Positions 22,540 through 34,700 of a DNA stretch of 64,000 nt are shown here, piece after piece. The DNA lies in the NCBI GenBank assembly GCA_022560025.1, contig JAFISE010000104.1:1-64000 (forward strand), read 5' to 3'. The notes beneath the pieces are model-generated. The model was not told the DNA's origin and searched no databases. It saw only the letters and a list, made by a program, of their open reading frames with translations. Source of the stretch: Stagonosporopsis chrysanthemi. Taxonomy: Eukaryota > Ascomycota > Dothideomycetes > Pleosporales > Didymellaceae. The translations under genes and the position numbers were made by a program. Each line of letters starts with the position of its first letter. Within the stretch, counting starts at the first letter, position 1.

Positions 22540-24086
22540 TTAAGCGCCCATGGGAGTACTGCCAGTGTAGATCTGGCGAGGACGCCAAAGGCAGGGCTGG
22601 ACCTGCATAGACTCGCGCCAGTGGCCGAGGATACCCGCGGAACGGGCAGTGATGGCGAGAGGAGTGAAGATGCGGACGTCGAAGCCACTAGGCGACCATT
22701 AGTGTGTTTTCAAGGCAGCGCGTCACTTAGGCAAGATATGACTTACAGAGCAGCGTAGACGAAAGAGCCGTACAAGTCAGCATTGATGCTGAGCTTCCTG
22801 GATGTGAAGTAGTCATCGTTGAAGACCGCGTTCTCGATCTCCTTAGCTACCTCAAGGAGTGGGTTACCGTTGACTTCATTGGCGAACTTGGACATCATCT
22901 CACGAAGGTGGCCGACGCGGGGATCGATGGTGCGGTAGACGCGGTGGCCAACACCCATGAGACGGAACTTCTTGGCCTTGACGTCCTCGATGTGCTTCTT
23001 AACACCACCCTCAGTTACGCGGATCTCGGCGAAACGCTTGTACGCAAGGTCAATGGCGCCGGCGTGAAGGGGACCAGCGCAGGCGGAGATACCGGTGACA
23101 GTGGAGGAGATCGGGTCAGACAGCGAGGAGGAAGCGTGCAAGAAGGCCGCGGTGGAGTTGGTCATCTCGTGGTCGGCGAAGAGAACCCAGAGCTTGTTGA
23201 TGGCTGTGCTGAACTTCTTGTCGACATTGCCGAAGCGATCAGTGTAACCCATCATGATGAGCATGTTATCAACGAGGGAAATGGCGGGGTCGGCCTGGGA
23301 AAAGAAAGTCTTCTTCTGCTGGTGGCAAGAGGTCATAGCGGTAACAGTAGCGAGGGCAGCGAGCGAGCGGTAAACACCATCGTTGATAGCGTCCATCTTA
23401 CCAAGGTAGATACGATCACCAGCGTGAACAGGAATCTTGGAGGGGTCAGCCGCAGCCCAGGCAGCAAGACCAGCAGAGATGATCAGGTAAGATGGTGCGG
23501 CTGCGTCAAAGGCACGAACGGCGCGCATGACAGACGGGTCTGGGATCATGGCTTCGGCAAGTCTGGCGCGGAATTCACGCTTCTGCTCGGGTGTTGGGAG
23601 GTCGCCGAAGATCAAGAGATAGCTGACCTCCTCGTAATCGTGATTCTCGAAAAGGTAACCGACAGGGTAGCCACGGTATGAGAGAGTTCCCTTGTTTCCA
23701 TCAATGTGAGTCATTTGAGACTTGACGACGGCAGTGTTCTTGTATCCTTCGTCGAGGACTGTCAAGCCGGCGGACAGATGGTCGACAATCGGGGCAGTGA
23801 TGGGAAGAGGGGAGATCTTGCGAAATTGCATTGCGTCGATAGCGTTGTGTTGAATCTTGATGGAGTATGGGCGGAAAGTCCGAAGGTCCCAGACCCATAG
23901 GGTATCCCACGAAGGGGTGGGAATGGAGCAAATGAGCTCGAACAGGTAGACAAAAAAGCTCGTTAAGAGCTTAGCGAAGGTGTTGAAGTAGAAGATGATC
24001 TTGTCGGTCGCATTGCGGTTGACTCTGATCTTGAAACCGTGGGCGTTGGAGCCCTTTGTGGAGGGGGCGAAAGATACCGCAGGCAT
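22540..24086 (-). CDS. Citrate synthase family protein
   Basis: Condenses acetyl-CoA (or propionyl-CoA) with oxaloacetate. Minus-strand exons 24086-22747 and 22687-22540 (59-nt intron), 495 residues. Catalytic landmarks are present: CAGPLHAGAIDLAYKRF (first His), GVGHRVYRTIDPR (second His and Arg), and SINADLYGSFVYAALGF (Asp), followed by GILGHWRESM and WRPRQIYTG near the end. No typical peroxisomal SKL end: the last residues are PMGA. The N-terminus is odd: about 30-60 residues in is a hydrophobic run (FVYLFELICSIP) before the usual TLWVWDLRTFRPYSI start of the fold. It may be a membrane or targeting segment. Alternatively, an in-frame intron right after the third codon (GTATCT donor, acceptor before LICSIP) would remove most of it. 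Citrate versus methylcitrate synthase cannot be decided here. Confidence 0.9.
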
Positions 24087-25092
24087 TTTCAATGATTGTG
24101 GTTGAGTTGGTTGAGGTTCTAGGATATTCAAATTTGTGGAAGGACGATGATGACAGAAGCGACTGTGCGGAGAGGGAACGAAGATCAAAAGAGTGCTCAG
24201 GTGTTACTGGGTGTGGAATGAATGTGAAGATTGAAGCTGTGTGATGAGTATGTTCATCATCCTTTCCCATCCCTATATACTGAAGTTGAAGACGTGGCTG
24301 AAGGTCCGGTGAGGCTTCCCATCCTCATCGTTGCCCATCACAGCAGAAATTCCGTTGAGAGACAGCAAAAAATAACATCGCTTATGATCCTACACAAGAA
24401 ATTGTGCGAAGTCCGCATAGCTCACTCAAAACCGTGGCGTCACAGTCGGATAGGATTAGCCTTGCAAGTTGCCTGTAGCTGTAGGGTTGTACAAGTGCAA
24501 CGATCAGGGTGCTGAAAGCTCCGTGCGCGAATGCGGCTCGTATAAAGCACGCCCGAGGTCCCGGAAAATTCTTTTGTGGCGGCATAGTAGAGATCATTTC
24601 ATGCCCGTAAGTGTCCGAAGCGTGCAAAGATGAGGGCCTAAAACTCCGACCCGCTGTTTCAATGCGGCAATGGCTGCTTACATACTCAGTAGTGCTTAGC
24701 GATCTTGTTAACTCGGGTCTTTTCCAACCAGCCACGTGCATTGTAACCTCGCGTACATGCCATCTGTCGACCAGCATCTTCAAGGCCTTATCTCAACATG
24801 GAAATGATCAGTCCCTCTGCTAGGGGCTCCTTGGCTCTCTAGGGCCGTTATACGTAGGTGGAGAGAATCGGTTCACTATGTGGCGCTAGCGCCTGTGCTT
24901 ACCCTAGCAATCACTATCAGCACGTGACCATGCATTACGGGCTTCGAACAGCCTCCACGGTTGCACATCCTCATTGTGCTTGTCACACTCGGCCTCCGTC
25001 AGACCTGCGCAATCGCATGCGACGAAACCAACGAGCCGCCACCGTGAACTGATCTGGATACTAGCAATACAAATCTTGAGACAGACATCATC
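24087..25092. other. Interval without a recognised gene
   Basis: Begins with the citrate synthase upstream region; no supported coding frame up to the next MITE. Confidence 0.5.
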
Positions 25093-25094
25093 TA

Positions 25095-25314
25095 CGAAGA
25101 AGCTCGTTTTTTTTGGTCGATCAGATTTTTACAATGCCCTCACTCAATCTTCGGTGCGCGCACAATTACTGTAGAATACAACTGGAACTTGGCTATAATA
25201 GCCTAGAGAATAGAGAGTAGTAAACACTGAATGTCTGCACAAAGAGACTAAGTGAATTTGTTGTGGGATCTATCGTTCACCCAAACGATCACTGAAAAGA
25301 AACGAGGTTTTTCG
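25095..25314 (+). mobile_element. MITE family 1, copy B (220 bp)
   Basis: The left end reads CGAAGAAGCTCGTTTTTTTT; the right end on the other strand reads CGAAAAACCTCGTTTCTTTT. Flanked by TA on both sides (25093-25094, 25315-25316). Interior homologous by eye to copy A (same orientation) and to copy C (opposite orientation). Noncoding. Lies about 0.5 kb upstream of the MFS transporter start, possibly within its regulatory region. Confidence 0.85.
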
Positions 25315-25316
25315 TA

Positions 25317-25827
25317 TCAGATGTCACTTCGTTCGTATGATCGGACTCGGACCAAACCTGTTTCATTCTCCTCACACGGACTCTCCTGTCAACTGTCATG
25401 GCTTTCTAGTCTTAGTCACGGACTCCACGTCATGATAGACACCTTGATTGCCGTTTTAGGACCATTTCGCGACGTGCTTCCCAGGGTCGAGCGGACAGCT
25501 CGTGTTCAGAGCGCGGAACGGAGGTGGATCACCAGTCGAGGTTTGATGACGGAGAAACGTCTCAGCAGACGGAATCTACAGTAGCATCGTGTCTATGCAA
25601 ACACGCGGATAGGCTGCAACGCAGCGTGAAGCGTGAGATACCGTCTCAGCACAGTGTAAGGCACCATCTCAGGTCCGTAGATGAGGTTTGCCCAGCGTAC
25701 AAATACCACATCTTGTTGGGCCATCCAAGGCGAACCAAGCATTACACTCATTTACAACATCTTCTCTCGTTCAAGCTGAACACGAGTAGAGCATCAGGTC
25801 TCGCTCGGTAGCTTCTCATTCATTAGC
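25317..25827. other. Upstream region of the MFS transporter gene
   Basis: No gene seen; expected to hold the transporter promoter and 5' leader. Confidence 0.5.
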
Positions 25828-27514
25828 ATGTCCATACCCCTTTCAACAGTTCCCAGTTTTGCAACCCAAGAGACTACAGATTTTTACGTAGGAGACTCAA
25901 CTACAGACCTACGACTCACCGGCGACACAGTAACTATTGTGAGTTACCTATACTTCTTCCTTCTAAGTCAATTCCACAAGTCTAACATCTCAGGACTGGG
26001 AAACCAACCAAGACCCCCACAACCCACTGAATTGGACCTCGCGACGAAAATGGTTCAACGTACTCCTCATAGTGATGCAGGCCACACTGTCGCCCATAGC
26101 GTCGACCATCCTGGCGATCGGAGCCGGCGAAATTGCCAAGGAATTCGAGCTGAAGAGCGCAAAATTGCCTTCTCTGCCTACAGCACTGTACGTGCTGGGT
26201 ATCGGCAGTGGGCCGCTGTTCTTGGCTCCCTTCTCGGAGGTGTACGGAAAAAGAGTGGTGTATCTTTCAAGCTTCGCTTGCTTCACGATGCTCAACGTTG
26301 GATGCGCTCTGTCACCGAACATTGCCGCGCTATCGACGCTACGGTTCCTGAGCGGCGTCGCTGGGTCTGTCGGGCCCAGTCTCAGCGCTGGTAGTGTTGG
26401 CGATATGTTTGCTGTCCACGAGCGTGGTAAGGCGCAGGCTCTGGCATCCTTCGGACCTGTGTTTGGTCCAGTTATTGGGGGCCTTATAGGCGGTTTCATT
26501 GTATACCACACCACTGGTTGGCGGTGGTTACTCTGGACCGTTGCCATCGCTGCTGGAACCGTCACCTTCGCCGGCATTTTCTTCCTCCGAGAGACATACG
26601 CGCCATACTTGCTGGAAAAGCAGGCGCGTAGGCTCAGAAAGAAGACACCTGACATTGAGTACCGCACGATATACACAAAGTCTAACAGGGGCCAAAAGTC
26701 GCTGCTTGCCCACTCGCTCGGACGCCCGGTGAAGATGCTGTTCACTTCCCCCATCCTTGCCTTCATGGCTCTGTACCAGTCTTTGTAAGTCTCCCCTCGA
26801 CAACACGGACTATATGCTCACTACTGTGAAGAATCTACGGTATCCTTTACCTTCACCTTATCACAATCCTCCTCCTCTTCGGACCCGAGTCTCTCTATGG
26901 CCTCTACACCTACGGCTTCACCAAAGGCACAACCGGCCTCGCCTACCTCGGTGCCGGCAGCGGTGCATTCGTCGGCATGATCCTGACAGCAAAATTCATG
27001 AACCGATCCTTCGCCGGCTCACTGAAGCGCCAAATCCGAAGGACAGGCGACGACACACCCACACCCGAGCTACGCATTCCGTTCCTGCAAATTGGCATGG
27101 CAGTTGTTCCCTTTGGACTGATCATCTTCGCCTGGACAGCTGGCAGAATGCACTGGGCTGGATGCATGGTCGGTGCCTTCTTCTTCGGCATTGGCATGTT
27201 GATGGGCTACGTGTGTATCCAGTCCTACCTCGTTGACTGCTTTGGCGAATACTCTGCCAGTGCGTTAGCTGCTGTCATCCTAGCACGCTGTCCAATCACC
27301 TTTCTGTTCTGTTTCTTCGGCTTCGAGCTGTATAGAAACCTGGGATACGCTTGGTATGTATCTCGTTCTTGCCTCTTCTTTCCTTGGATCACACTTGCTA
27401 ACAATCTAAAGGGGCTCGATGCTACTCGCCTTTCTCTGTATCGGCATGATTCCAATCCCTTTTGTGTTGAAGAAGTACGGCCCGCGTCTGCGCGCGAAGC
27501 AGGCTGTATACTGA
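25828..27514 (+). CDS. Major facilitator superfamily drug:H+ antiporter-type transporter
   Basis: Membrane transporter of the DHA1-like (12-helix) type, probably exporting small molecules by proton antiport. Exons 25828-25938, 25994-26784, 26832-27353, 27412-27514 (introns 55, 47 and 58 nt), 508 residues. After a short hydrophilic start, DWETNQDPHNPLNW is the usual pre-helix-1 motif. Helix-rich segments follow, with SEVYGKRVVYLSSF (motif A position), LRFLSGVAGSVGPSLSAGSVGDMF, and ASFGPVFGPVIGGLIGGFIV (motif C-like). The central loop (KQARRLRKKTPD) is basic and hydrophilic. The second half resumes at IYGILYLHLITILLLFGPESLYG and ends with basic residues. It is flanked by two MITE copies in inverted orientation (25095-25314, 27697-27932). 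No pathway partner is adjacent, so the substrate is unknown. Confidence 0.92.
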
Positions 27515-27696
27515 TACCATGAACTCCGACCTTATGTCACTCTTTCATTTGTACATACAGCGCATCTTTTAGACTATCTAGCCTCAGGCAGCCACAATGA
27601 ACATTGCAATTCAATGCAAGTTTTCAAGCAGTCAGAATAAGTCAATCCGACCACCCACTGCAACAAGATGTGAACCACAATGAAGTTATGGCTCTA

Positions 27697-27932
27697 CGAA
27701 GAAGCTCGTTTCTTCTAAGTGATCGTTCTTGGGAACAATAGACCCCTAAGTTGGCTACAACACCCACAACTGATTAATTGCACGTGTTTCCCCAGCAATT
27801 TAGTGCTTGCTGCTCCGTATACTTTAGGCTACTAGAGTTAGAACTCAATTGTGTTCTGCAGTGTGGCGCGCAGGAAAGAGTTAGGGAGGAGGGCGTGTAG
27901 AGCTGATCGGCCAAAAGAAACGAGCTCCTTCA
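27697..27932 (-). mobile_element. MITE family 1, copy C (236 bp, inverted)
   Basis: The left end reads CGAAGAAGCTCGTTTCTTCT; the right end on the other strand reads TGAAGGAGCTCGTTTCTTTT. Flanked by TA (27695-27696, 27933-27934). Read on the minus strand its interior aligns by eye with copy B. Noncoding. Lies about 180 bp after the MFS stop codon. Confidence 0.85.
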
Positions 27933-27961
27933 TACTGTTAGCACACATGTGCAAAATGTAA

Positions 27962-28060
27962 GTGGACACGGCGCGATTCGAACGCGCATCTCCTCAGGCT
28001 CACGGCCGTCGGACGGCTCTTATGGCGCACTGTGTTCTACCACGAGATCTGTAACAGGCC
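27962..28060 (-). tRNA. tRNA-like sequence, probably a decayed or unusual tRNA gene
   Basis: On the minus strand there is a perfect T-arm (GCGCG TTCGAAT CGCGC) that also forms a B box, followed by CGTGTCCA as a plausible 3' acceptor strand. A TTTT tract follows a few bases later. Upstream, TCTCGTGGTAGAAC resembles a D-arm/A box. However, I find no matching 5' acceptor strand (GGACACG expected) and no clean seven-base anticodon loop, and the A-to-B spacing is long, so an intron or long variable arm would be needed. No amino acid is assigned. Confidence 0.3.
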
Positions 28061-28742
28061 TCCTTTGAACTACGTGCCCGTGATGTGTCATAAAGAACCA
28101 ACGATTTGGAAGCTACACATGTGCAATGTCAAGTGTTCAAGTGAGACTGGTGGAAACAGAAAGCAACGACGAGCATTCCACAACTATCGCTCCCTCTAGG
28201 CAGCAACTGATAGCAGACACAACATGCGCATGAGATGACGACAAGCAAAATTGTCTCTCCAACGGTTTCTGAGTTTCTTTCTACCTACTTTCAAGTTTTA
28301 TGGTTATCCAACGATCAAGAACCGCCCGGCCATACTATGCGAGGCCTAGTTTTTGTCTAATGCCATGATGTGGTGTTATGAAATGTTGTGGAAAGTAATG
28401 CTATGAAATGCAGACGATGCAGGAAAAGGTGTGGATGGAGCTGCAAAACTTTAAAAAAAAATAAAAAAAAAAAAAAAAAAAAGCAATAGCGCAGGTATTG
28501 GATATCAGTAGAAGAGGCAGTCGAATGTAACAAAGTGGAAAGTCGAGCATCTTCGAAGTTGCTGGTGTGGAATCGCCTGGACCGGGTATATTGTCGTTGC
28601 TTCATGTCGTGGTCCCGACCCCCTGCCGTGTATCCCTAGCTCTTGTGAATCGAATGAACATATAAGAAAAGTAGCAGTACAGTGCTGATGCACAGCATGT
28701 CGGTCGGTCAACCCCCTGTCAGTTCGTGAGCCTCAATAGCAA
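28061..28742. other. Interval without a gene; A-rich tract
   Basis: Includes the downstream region of the kinase gene and an A-run at about 28451-28482. Nothing else recognised. Confidence 0.5.
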
Positions 28743-30850
28743 TTACCGGGTGGGCATTTCAGGCGTTGTGTCGATCGCTTCGTCGTCCTCAACTCTGCTC
28801 TTCAAACCACCCTCGACCTGGATGCCTTGGTTGACCCAGTCTAGCTTCTCAATGTCTGCCAGGCTCTTGCGTCCGCGCGAGACCTTTTTGAGAAGACCTT
28901 CCACACACTCGCGAGCACCAGCCCAGTCCTTGCCCTTTTCGGGGTCCCATTCTCCATCATCGTCGCCAAACTTGACCCAGACCCAGTCGCATCTCGCGAT
29001 TCGGTGAGCGGCTCTAGTACGCGCGCCTGCCTTACCCGGCGGTGGGTCGAAGGGAAGACGTCCTTCCATGAGTGCGTACAACAGAACACCCAAGGCCCAG
29101 GCATCAGTCGAGCGCCCGTCATACGGTTGACCTAAAAGAATCTCTGGGGCAGCATAATCCTCACTGCCACAGCGAGTTGTCAGAAGAGGAGACACGGGAG
29201 GAGCAGGTATGCGGCGAGAGAGGCCAAGATCCGTGAGTGTCGCGATGGGGTACGGATGAGTTTTTGGGTTGCTGAGGAGAGGGACTGAAGAGGTAGGAAT
29301 GTTGAGGAGGACGTCTGCCATATATTAGTACAAGACCACTGTAAATGCACTGACCATTGGGAGACCGATGTCGAAGAATGGAGAGATCTACTTTCTAGCT
29401 TGATGTCGCGATGCACAATCAGTTTCTCATGCAAGTATCGTACGGCGCTGACCATCTCAGCAAAGATACGCTGTACGATGTCTATGCTCAGGATGTCGCG
29501 GTGATCGCTGGCTACGTCAAAAAGATCACCACCAGGACAGTATGTCAGGACCAGGAGAGCCTGGGCCTCATTGTGGTCAAATGCTCGCAGGTGAACGAGT
29601 GAGGGGTGCGAGACGGAGCGGAGCATCTCCACTTCTCGCTTGAGGCTTAGTTCGACACGTTCCTCATCGGCGCCGCCAGCGGGACCGTGCTCCACGACTT
29701 TGATAGCGACGAGCTTACGAAGGTCTAGCAATTTCTCGTCCAGCGGATCCTTGGCCGCGGTTTTTTCGCACGTGGCCAAGTAAACCTTACTGAAGGTGCC
29801 TTGGCCGAGTTGCCGAACCGGGCGCCAAAGCTTCCTCTTCATCTGCGAACCGTGGCGAACAGCAATATACTTAGATTCATCATCCTCTGTGACGTGATCT
29901 TCCTCGTCAGTGATGCTTCGGTTGCTCGCGTTACTGGCAGGGGGTGTAGGTAGACCAGCGGGGACTTGCGCAGGAACAATGCCCCGCTGCGATGCAAGGT
30001 ACTGCTCGCGACGCAGGCGATGCTGCATGGTTGCGTCGCCCCCAACAGCAGTATTGGAGATAGTAGCATTTCGAGGCCGGGGGTTATGCAGAGACTCTGG
30101 CATGTACTCGCTGATACTTCGGTTTCTCTCGCGAGCCGTTTCACTGTTATGGTGAGCTTGTATGCGCGCTTCTGTGGCCTCGACTCCGGCGGTCTTTAGC
30201 CTCTGGTAGCCTTTCTTCTTCAACGACGGGGAGGGCGAGAGAGTGGACCTGTTTGAGGAGAGGTACATGTCGTCGCGCGAGCTAGTCGATGTTCCTCGTG
30301 GCCGCGTTACAGCACGTTGCCAGGGTCCGGGAGAGTCGCCCATGACCAACGGCGAAGGGAGCGGAGTGAGATCGCCAAGCGCGTTCAGTGCAGGCGAAGA
30401 GATTGCCGACGAAGGTGACAACGAGCCAGCCAGGCTGTTACTTGACCGCGCAGTCCTCAGGTATTTCTCGTCTATCATTATCGGCGCGGTGGCCGACTGG
30501 CGCAGCCCGTCGCTGGTGATGCCCGCCACAGTGGTATTGTTGCTTGGAGTATTGCGCGCGGTCGACGTCGTGGACGGCGGCAGATCGGTGACCACAGTCA
30601 GACTGCTCGGGGCTCGGACGTGCCAGCGAGGGACGTCAAGAGGAAGCGAGGTATTTGCGGGCGCGTGGTGAGCACTGAAGGGCGGGAGGTTGGCGTTCGA
30701 GATCGACGAGGCAGCGTTCAGATGCGCCGAGGATGCGGATGTGGCATCGGCGCCCGCTCTGAGGGCTTTGCTCAATTCGCCGAGGGGCGCAGCAGGTTGG
30801 GGGCCGGGAGCAGGGTCAGCTTTGCCCTGAGATGACTCGGGATCCTCCAT
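28743..30850 (-). CDS. Serine/threonine protein kinase with long low-complexity N-terminus
   Basis: Minus-strand exons 30850-29392 and 29314-28743 (77-nt intron), 676 residues. The first about 340 residues are Ser/Thr/Pro-rich and probably regulatory. The kinase domain follows: P-loop LGQGTFSKVYLA (from about 348), ATP-binding Lys in LVAIKVVEHG (about 384), catalytic loop VHRDIKLENVL split by the intron, metal-binding motif TDLGLS (about 515) and YAAPEILLG. The metal-binding motif is DLG instead of DFG; all key charged residues are kept, so activity is expected. The insert after the catalytic loop (PTSSVPLLSNPKTHPY) is longer than usual. The catalytic core resembles fungal CAMK-like kinases of the Prr/Npr type, but I cannot assign an ortholog. 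Confidence 0.9.
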
Positions 30851-31745
30851 GGTGGTTGTAGGCGGGACTTTGAACGAGGCGCGGGGGAGCGACTAATGTC
30901 TGGCTGGTTGGAGGCGGCTTGTGCGCCCTTCCGGTCCTCAATTCTAAGATAGCGCGTTCCCCTGGCCGAGTGTATGCGGGACGCTCGATACCGCCCTGCT
31001 GCAGCAAGTGGAACAGCCCCGGTGAGGACGATACGAGCAAGACCACGTGGTCGACAGAAAAGAGGTGCAGCACCACCGTCTTTGAAACGATTATACTGCT
31101 GGTCCAGTTGAGATTGCTGTTTCGTGCGCTCATCAATTGCCATGAGCGCCTTGAGTCTAGGTAAGCGCCAATAATAGTACAGCAACACTAGGCTCAACGT
31201 TCGACGCGCTTAGCCTATGAGCAAAGCGCGTGCAGGCACGAAGACGGCTGGGGCTAGAATGCTTGGAGTAAGCCTGGATGCAGTCCTGCATGATTCGCGC
31301 AACCCCAGCTTTTGGGCCAAGCACATTGAATCCTCCAGCATTGGCTCTGAAGTGAGTGCCAGCACCCACTTGTAAGTCATCAAAGCCCTGCAGGCCGCAT
31401 TGCCCCTGCTGTGGCATCGCGGCGCGACACAGAGCGAGGCAGCTGAGAGCCTGAAGTCTAGACTCGCTATCTAACAAACACGAGTCTAGCATCACAAACA
31501 ATAGTGTCAAATTTTGTGGGACGTTTGGTGGTAATTTTGTTATACGTTAGCTATGTTGTTTGTCTGCCTGAGCTTAATCTTCATCATGCAGAGGACAGCC
31601 TGCGGCGCATCGAACGAGGCGCAGACAGTTTGCATGAGCTCCTTGGAATGGAACCACTGCTAACCGCCAAGACCACATTGCACAGAAATCGAATACAGGA
31701 TCGGTAGAACACGCAAAGATGCACCGCGCAGGACAATGTATGCTA
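30851..31745. other. Interval without a recognised gene
   Basis: Upstream of the kinase gene and downstream of the next minus-strand gene. No supported coding frame. Confidence 0.5.
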
Positions 31746-34700
31746 TCATTGAGCCGGCTTCTGGCCATAGGTGTATGGCTGCTCCGTTCCGGTAGGAGAG
31801 AAGCTGTATGACGAGTAGCCGCTCATGTACCCGTTATTGTACTGCCCTTGATTACCGTTTCCAGGATGGTAGGGGTTCGCGCCCCCATACGAAGCTGCTT
31901 CCCCTTTGTTACGGCCGTGGTAGCTTTGGCGCCCGTTCCATGTGTGAGACTGCCAGTTGGTGCCGTAGTTGGCCCGTGGATCGCCATGTGAGTCGTAATT
32001 GTTGGCAAGGGCGCGGTCTTGCAGATGTGGCATGGGCGATTGCTCATCGCGACGTGTCTCATTTCCAAAGTAGCCGGTGATAGCAGACTGAGAGTGATGA
32101 TTTGGCGTGGTCTGCGGCATAAAGGTAGACCCACTCGGGCCGGGCAGAGTATTCGAATCCAGTGGATGACCTGCGGTAGAGAGCTTCTCCATCACCTGCG
32201 ACATTGCACTCTGCAATTCTTTGAGGTTGGATTGCATCTCAGCTGTCTTCTTCGCCTGTCCTGTCATCGCAGCGAGAACTTCATCCTTGAGGAACTTTTC
32301 GAGCTGGTCAAGCTTCAGGCCAACGTTGCGAGTTTGGCTGAAAGTGTTATCGGCTTTCTCATTGACCGAGCTGAGCTGATCCTTTAAGCCTTTGATGTGA
32401 TCGTCCAAGATAGCTACAAGTTGTTCATGCTTTGCGCTCGTTTCGCTGATTTGTTGCTTGGTGTACATGTCGAGGGCATCGTATGTGGTCTTGCCGACCA
32501 CGTCCAAATGCTCGTTGGTCATGAAGAAGTGATCCTCAATAGTCTTGTTCGTACGCGGTAACGGCCAAGGACCTGCGGGGGCGAGAGCAGAGGCAGAAAC
32601 CCCGCGAATCATGGGTACCGGTGGCATTGGAATGTACGGGCCTTGTTGCCTATGCAAAGGACTTGGAACAGCACTTGAGCACATAGCGCGAAAGTTTCCC
32701 TGCGATTCAATGCGTGGGGTTGCACTGTTCAGCATGTCGGTCAGCTTCGATGACGGTGTATCTGCCTCCGATCGGCACATATTGTTGTCCATGGAAGAGA
32801 GTGGCTTTTGCTGCTCCATGCGATTTTCCTGATCTACACTGACTGCAACATCGGCGCCGTCGCGCTGCTGCGGTGTGTGCTGGGCTTGGCTCGACGCATC
32901 ATGGCTCCTCATTGTCTGCTTTCCTGGAGAATCTGACTCAGTGGTGGCCATGCTGCCCTGATATGCCATCTCGAATGAGCCGTTATGCGAATGTTGGTTG
33001 GGCGAGCTGCGCTGGGGTGGCGCAAAGAGCATGCGGCTAGTGTTTGTCTGAAGGTGAGGGTCAGTCGATGCAATAGGAGGGCTGATATAACAGAGTTTGT
33101 AAAAAGGGCAGTGAAGGCGGAGATAGAGCGATCACATAAGGCAAGAGCCAAGCGCGGACCCACTTTTGAGCGGGTGGACAGGGAAGGAGCGTTTGCCACT
33201 TACATTGTGTGATGGGCTCTCGTCGTCCTTGAAAAGTCGGACAGAGCGGTCGGATGGCGAATAGAAACGGGGTGGAAGAGGACTGAGCCGACGACCAAGA
33301 CGCTGGTTATAGTGTTGATCTTCGCTGCGACTTGATAGAGGAAGCTGCAACAAGTCGCGACGTTGATCACCAGCCAATGTCGCACTGCCGCCGCCTTCTT
33401 TCACTCCACACCCTGCATCATCTTCATGATACGGCCAGTGCATTGCCTCCCCTTCAATGAGTTTCGTGTAATCTTCAGCAGTATATGGCCGGAATTTGCT
33501 CGGGCTCACACCAGCTGTGCCGTGAACAGTAGTTTTTGGTGGTGAGGGGCTGAGCGCAAAGATTGGGAATGGCAAATGTACTTGAACACCTCTGTCTGGA
33601 TGATCGCCATAGCTCTCGCGAAGATCTTCACGAGAAGGCGCACGGCGTAGCGGGCTAGGCGGATTCTTAGGAGGGCGAAGATCGGGAGGTGTGTCTTTGG
33701 CAGGAGGTGTAGGAGGAGACACAGATTCAAAGGATGAAAAAGCTGCCACTTCCTTCCTCAGCGGCGTATTCTCTTTCCCTGGAGATCTATGGCTAGTCGT
33801 ACGCCTACGGTTGGTGGTAGTGCTGTGGTGAAGCTTAGTAGGTGCTACATCACCGTAAACCTTTGCAGGTAAGGACTTCGTAGTGTCTGATCGAAGAGCT
33901 TTTGTAGGCGTCTTAAGAACACGATTTGATTTGATAGGGCGCGGCTCGATTCGTCGAGGCTTGCGTGAAGGCGTTGTCCCGAGGACTTGAGCTGCCTTTG
34001 GCGGCATTGCTGGTGTAGTTCCAGCTGATCTACCAAATGTAGGCAGGCTAACACCAAAAAGCTTCTTCTTAGGGCTCCTGGCAGGCTCATCGCCCTCAGT
34101 ATGCTTCTCTCCACTAGCAGCTCGACATTGATCGCGTAGATCTTCTGTACGGATGAAGACTCTTTCTGGATCGATAGGTCCTTGCATTTGTTAGTCTCTA
34201 GGTCACAGCCTTGCGTTGCAGTGATTCGCACCTGTCGCAGGAGTAGGGGGAACTTGTCCTGTCATCTTGAATAGCCTCCTCTCAGTTCGCGACTCGATCT
34301 GAGATCTCGTGGTTGTTACATCTTCGTCCAAAGCCTCAAGCTGGGCTTGAGCTGCAGCGGCGCTGCGGTAACTACGCTCTGACTGCCGGGAGCGCGCGGT
34401 GGAGCCCTGTCGGCTGGGTAACGAGCTACAATCTGATTTGTGTGGCGAACCACGCACATGATCCACGAGGCCAGAAAGTGAGGTCAATGCTGATGTGCGG
34501 TGCTTGCTCCCGTGCGAGCCAGACTTGGGCATCGCGAGACGTACATCGTCAAGCTCTAAAGGCGATGTCAGTGGCGTAGTTGTGCCAGAGCGCACAGCTG
34601 GCTGAGTCGACGATGAAGCAAAGCGTTGCGGGTGTTGACCACCGCCTGTTGTGCGAGATGGTGCCTTGACAGAGGCTCCTCGTGCAGGTGCAATCGATGA

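Noticed and set aside
22908..23681. 257-codon plus-strand frame
   Set aside because: Antisense shadow of citrate synthase.
6372..27514. Secondary-metabolite cluster (monooxygenase, hydrolase, MFS transporter)
   Set aside because: The three genes are 6-20 kb apart, separated by a histidine kinase, citrate synthase and transposons, and no backbone synthase is present.
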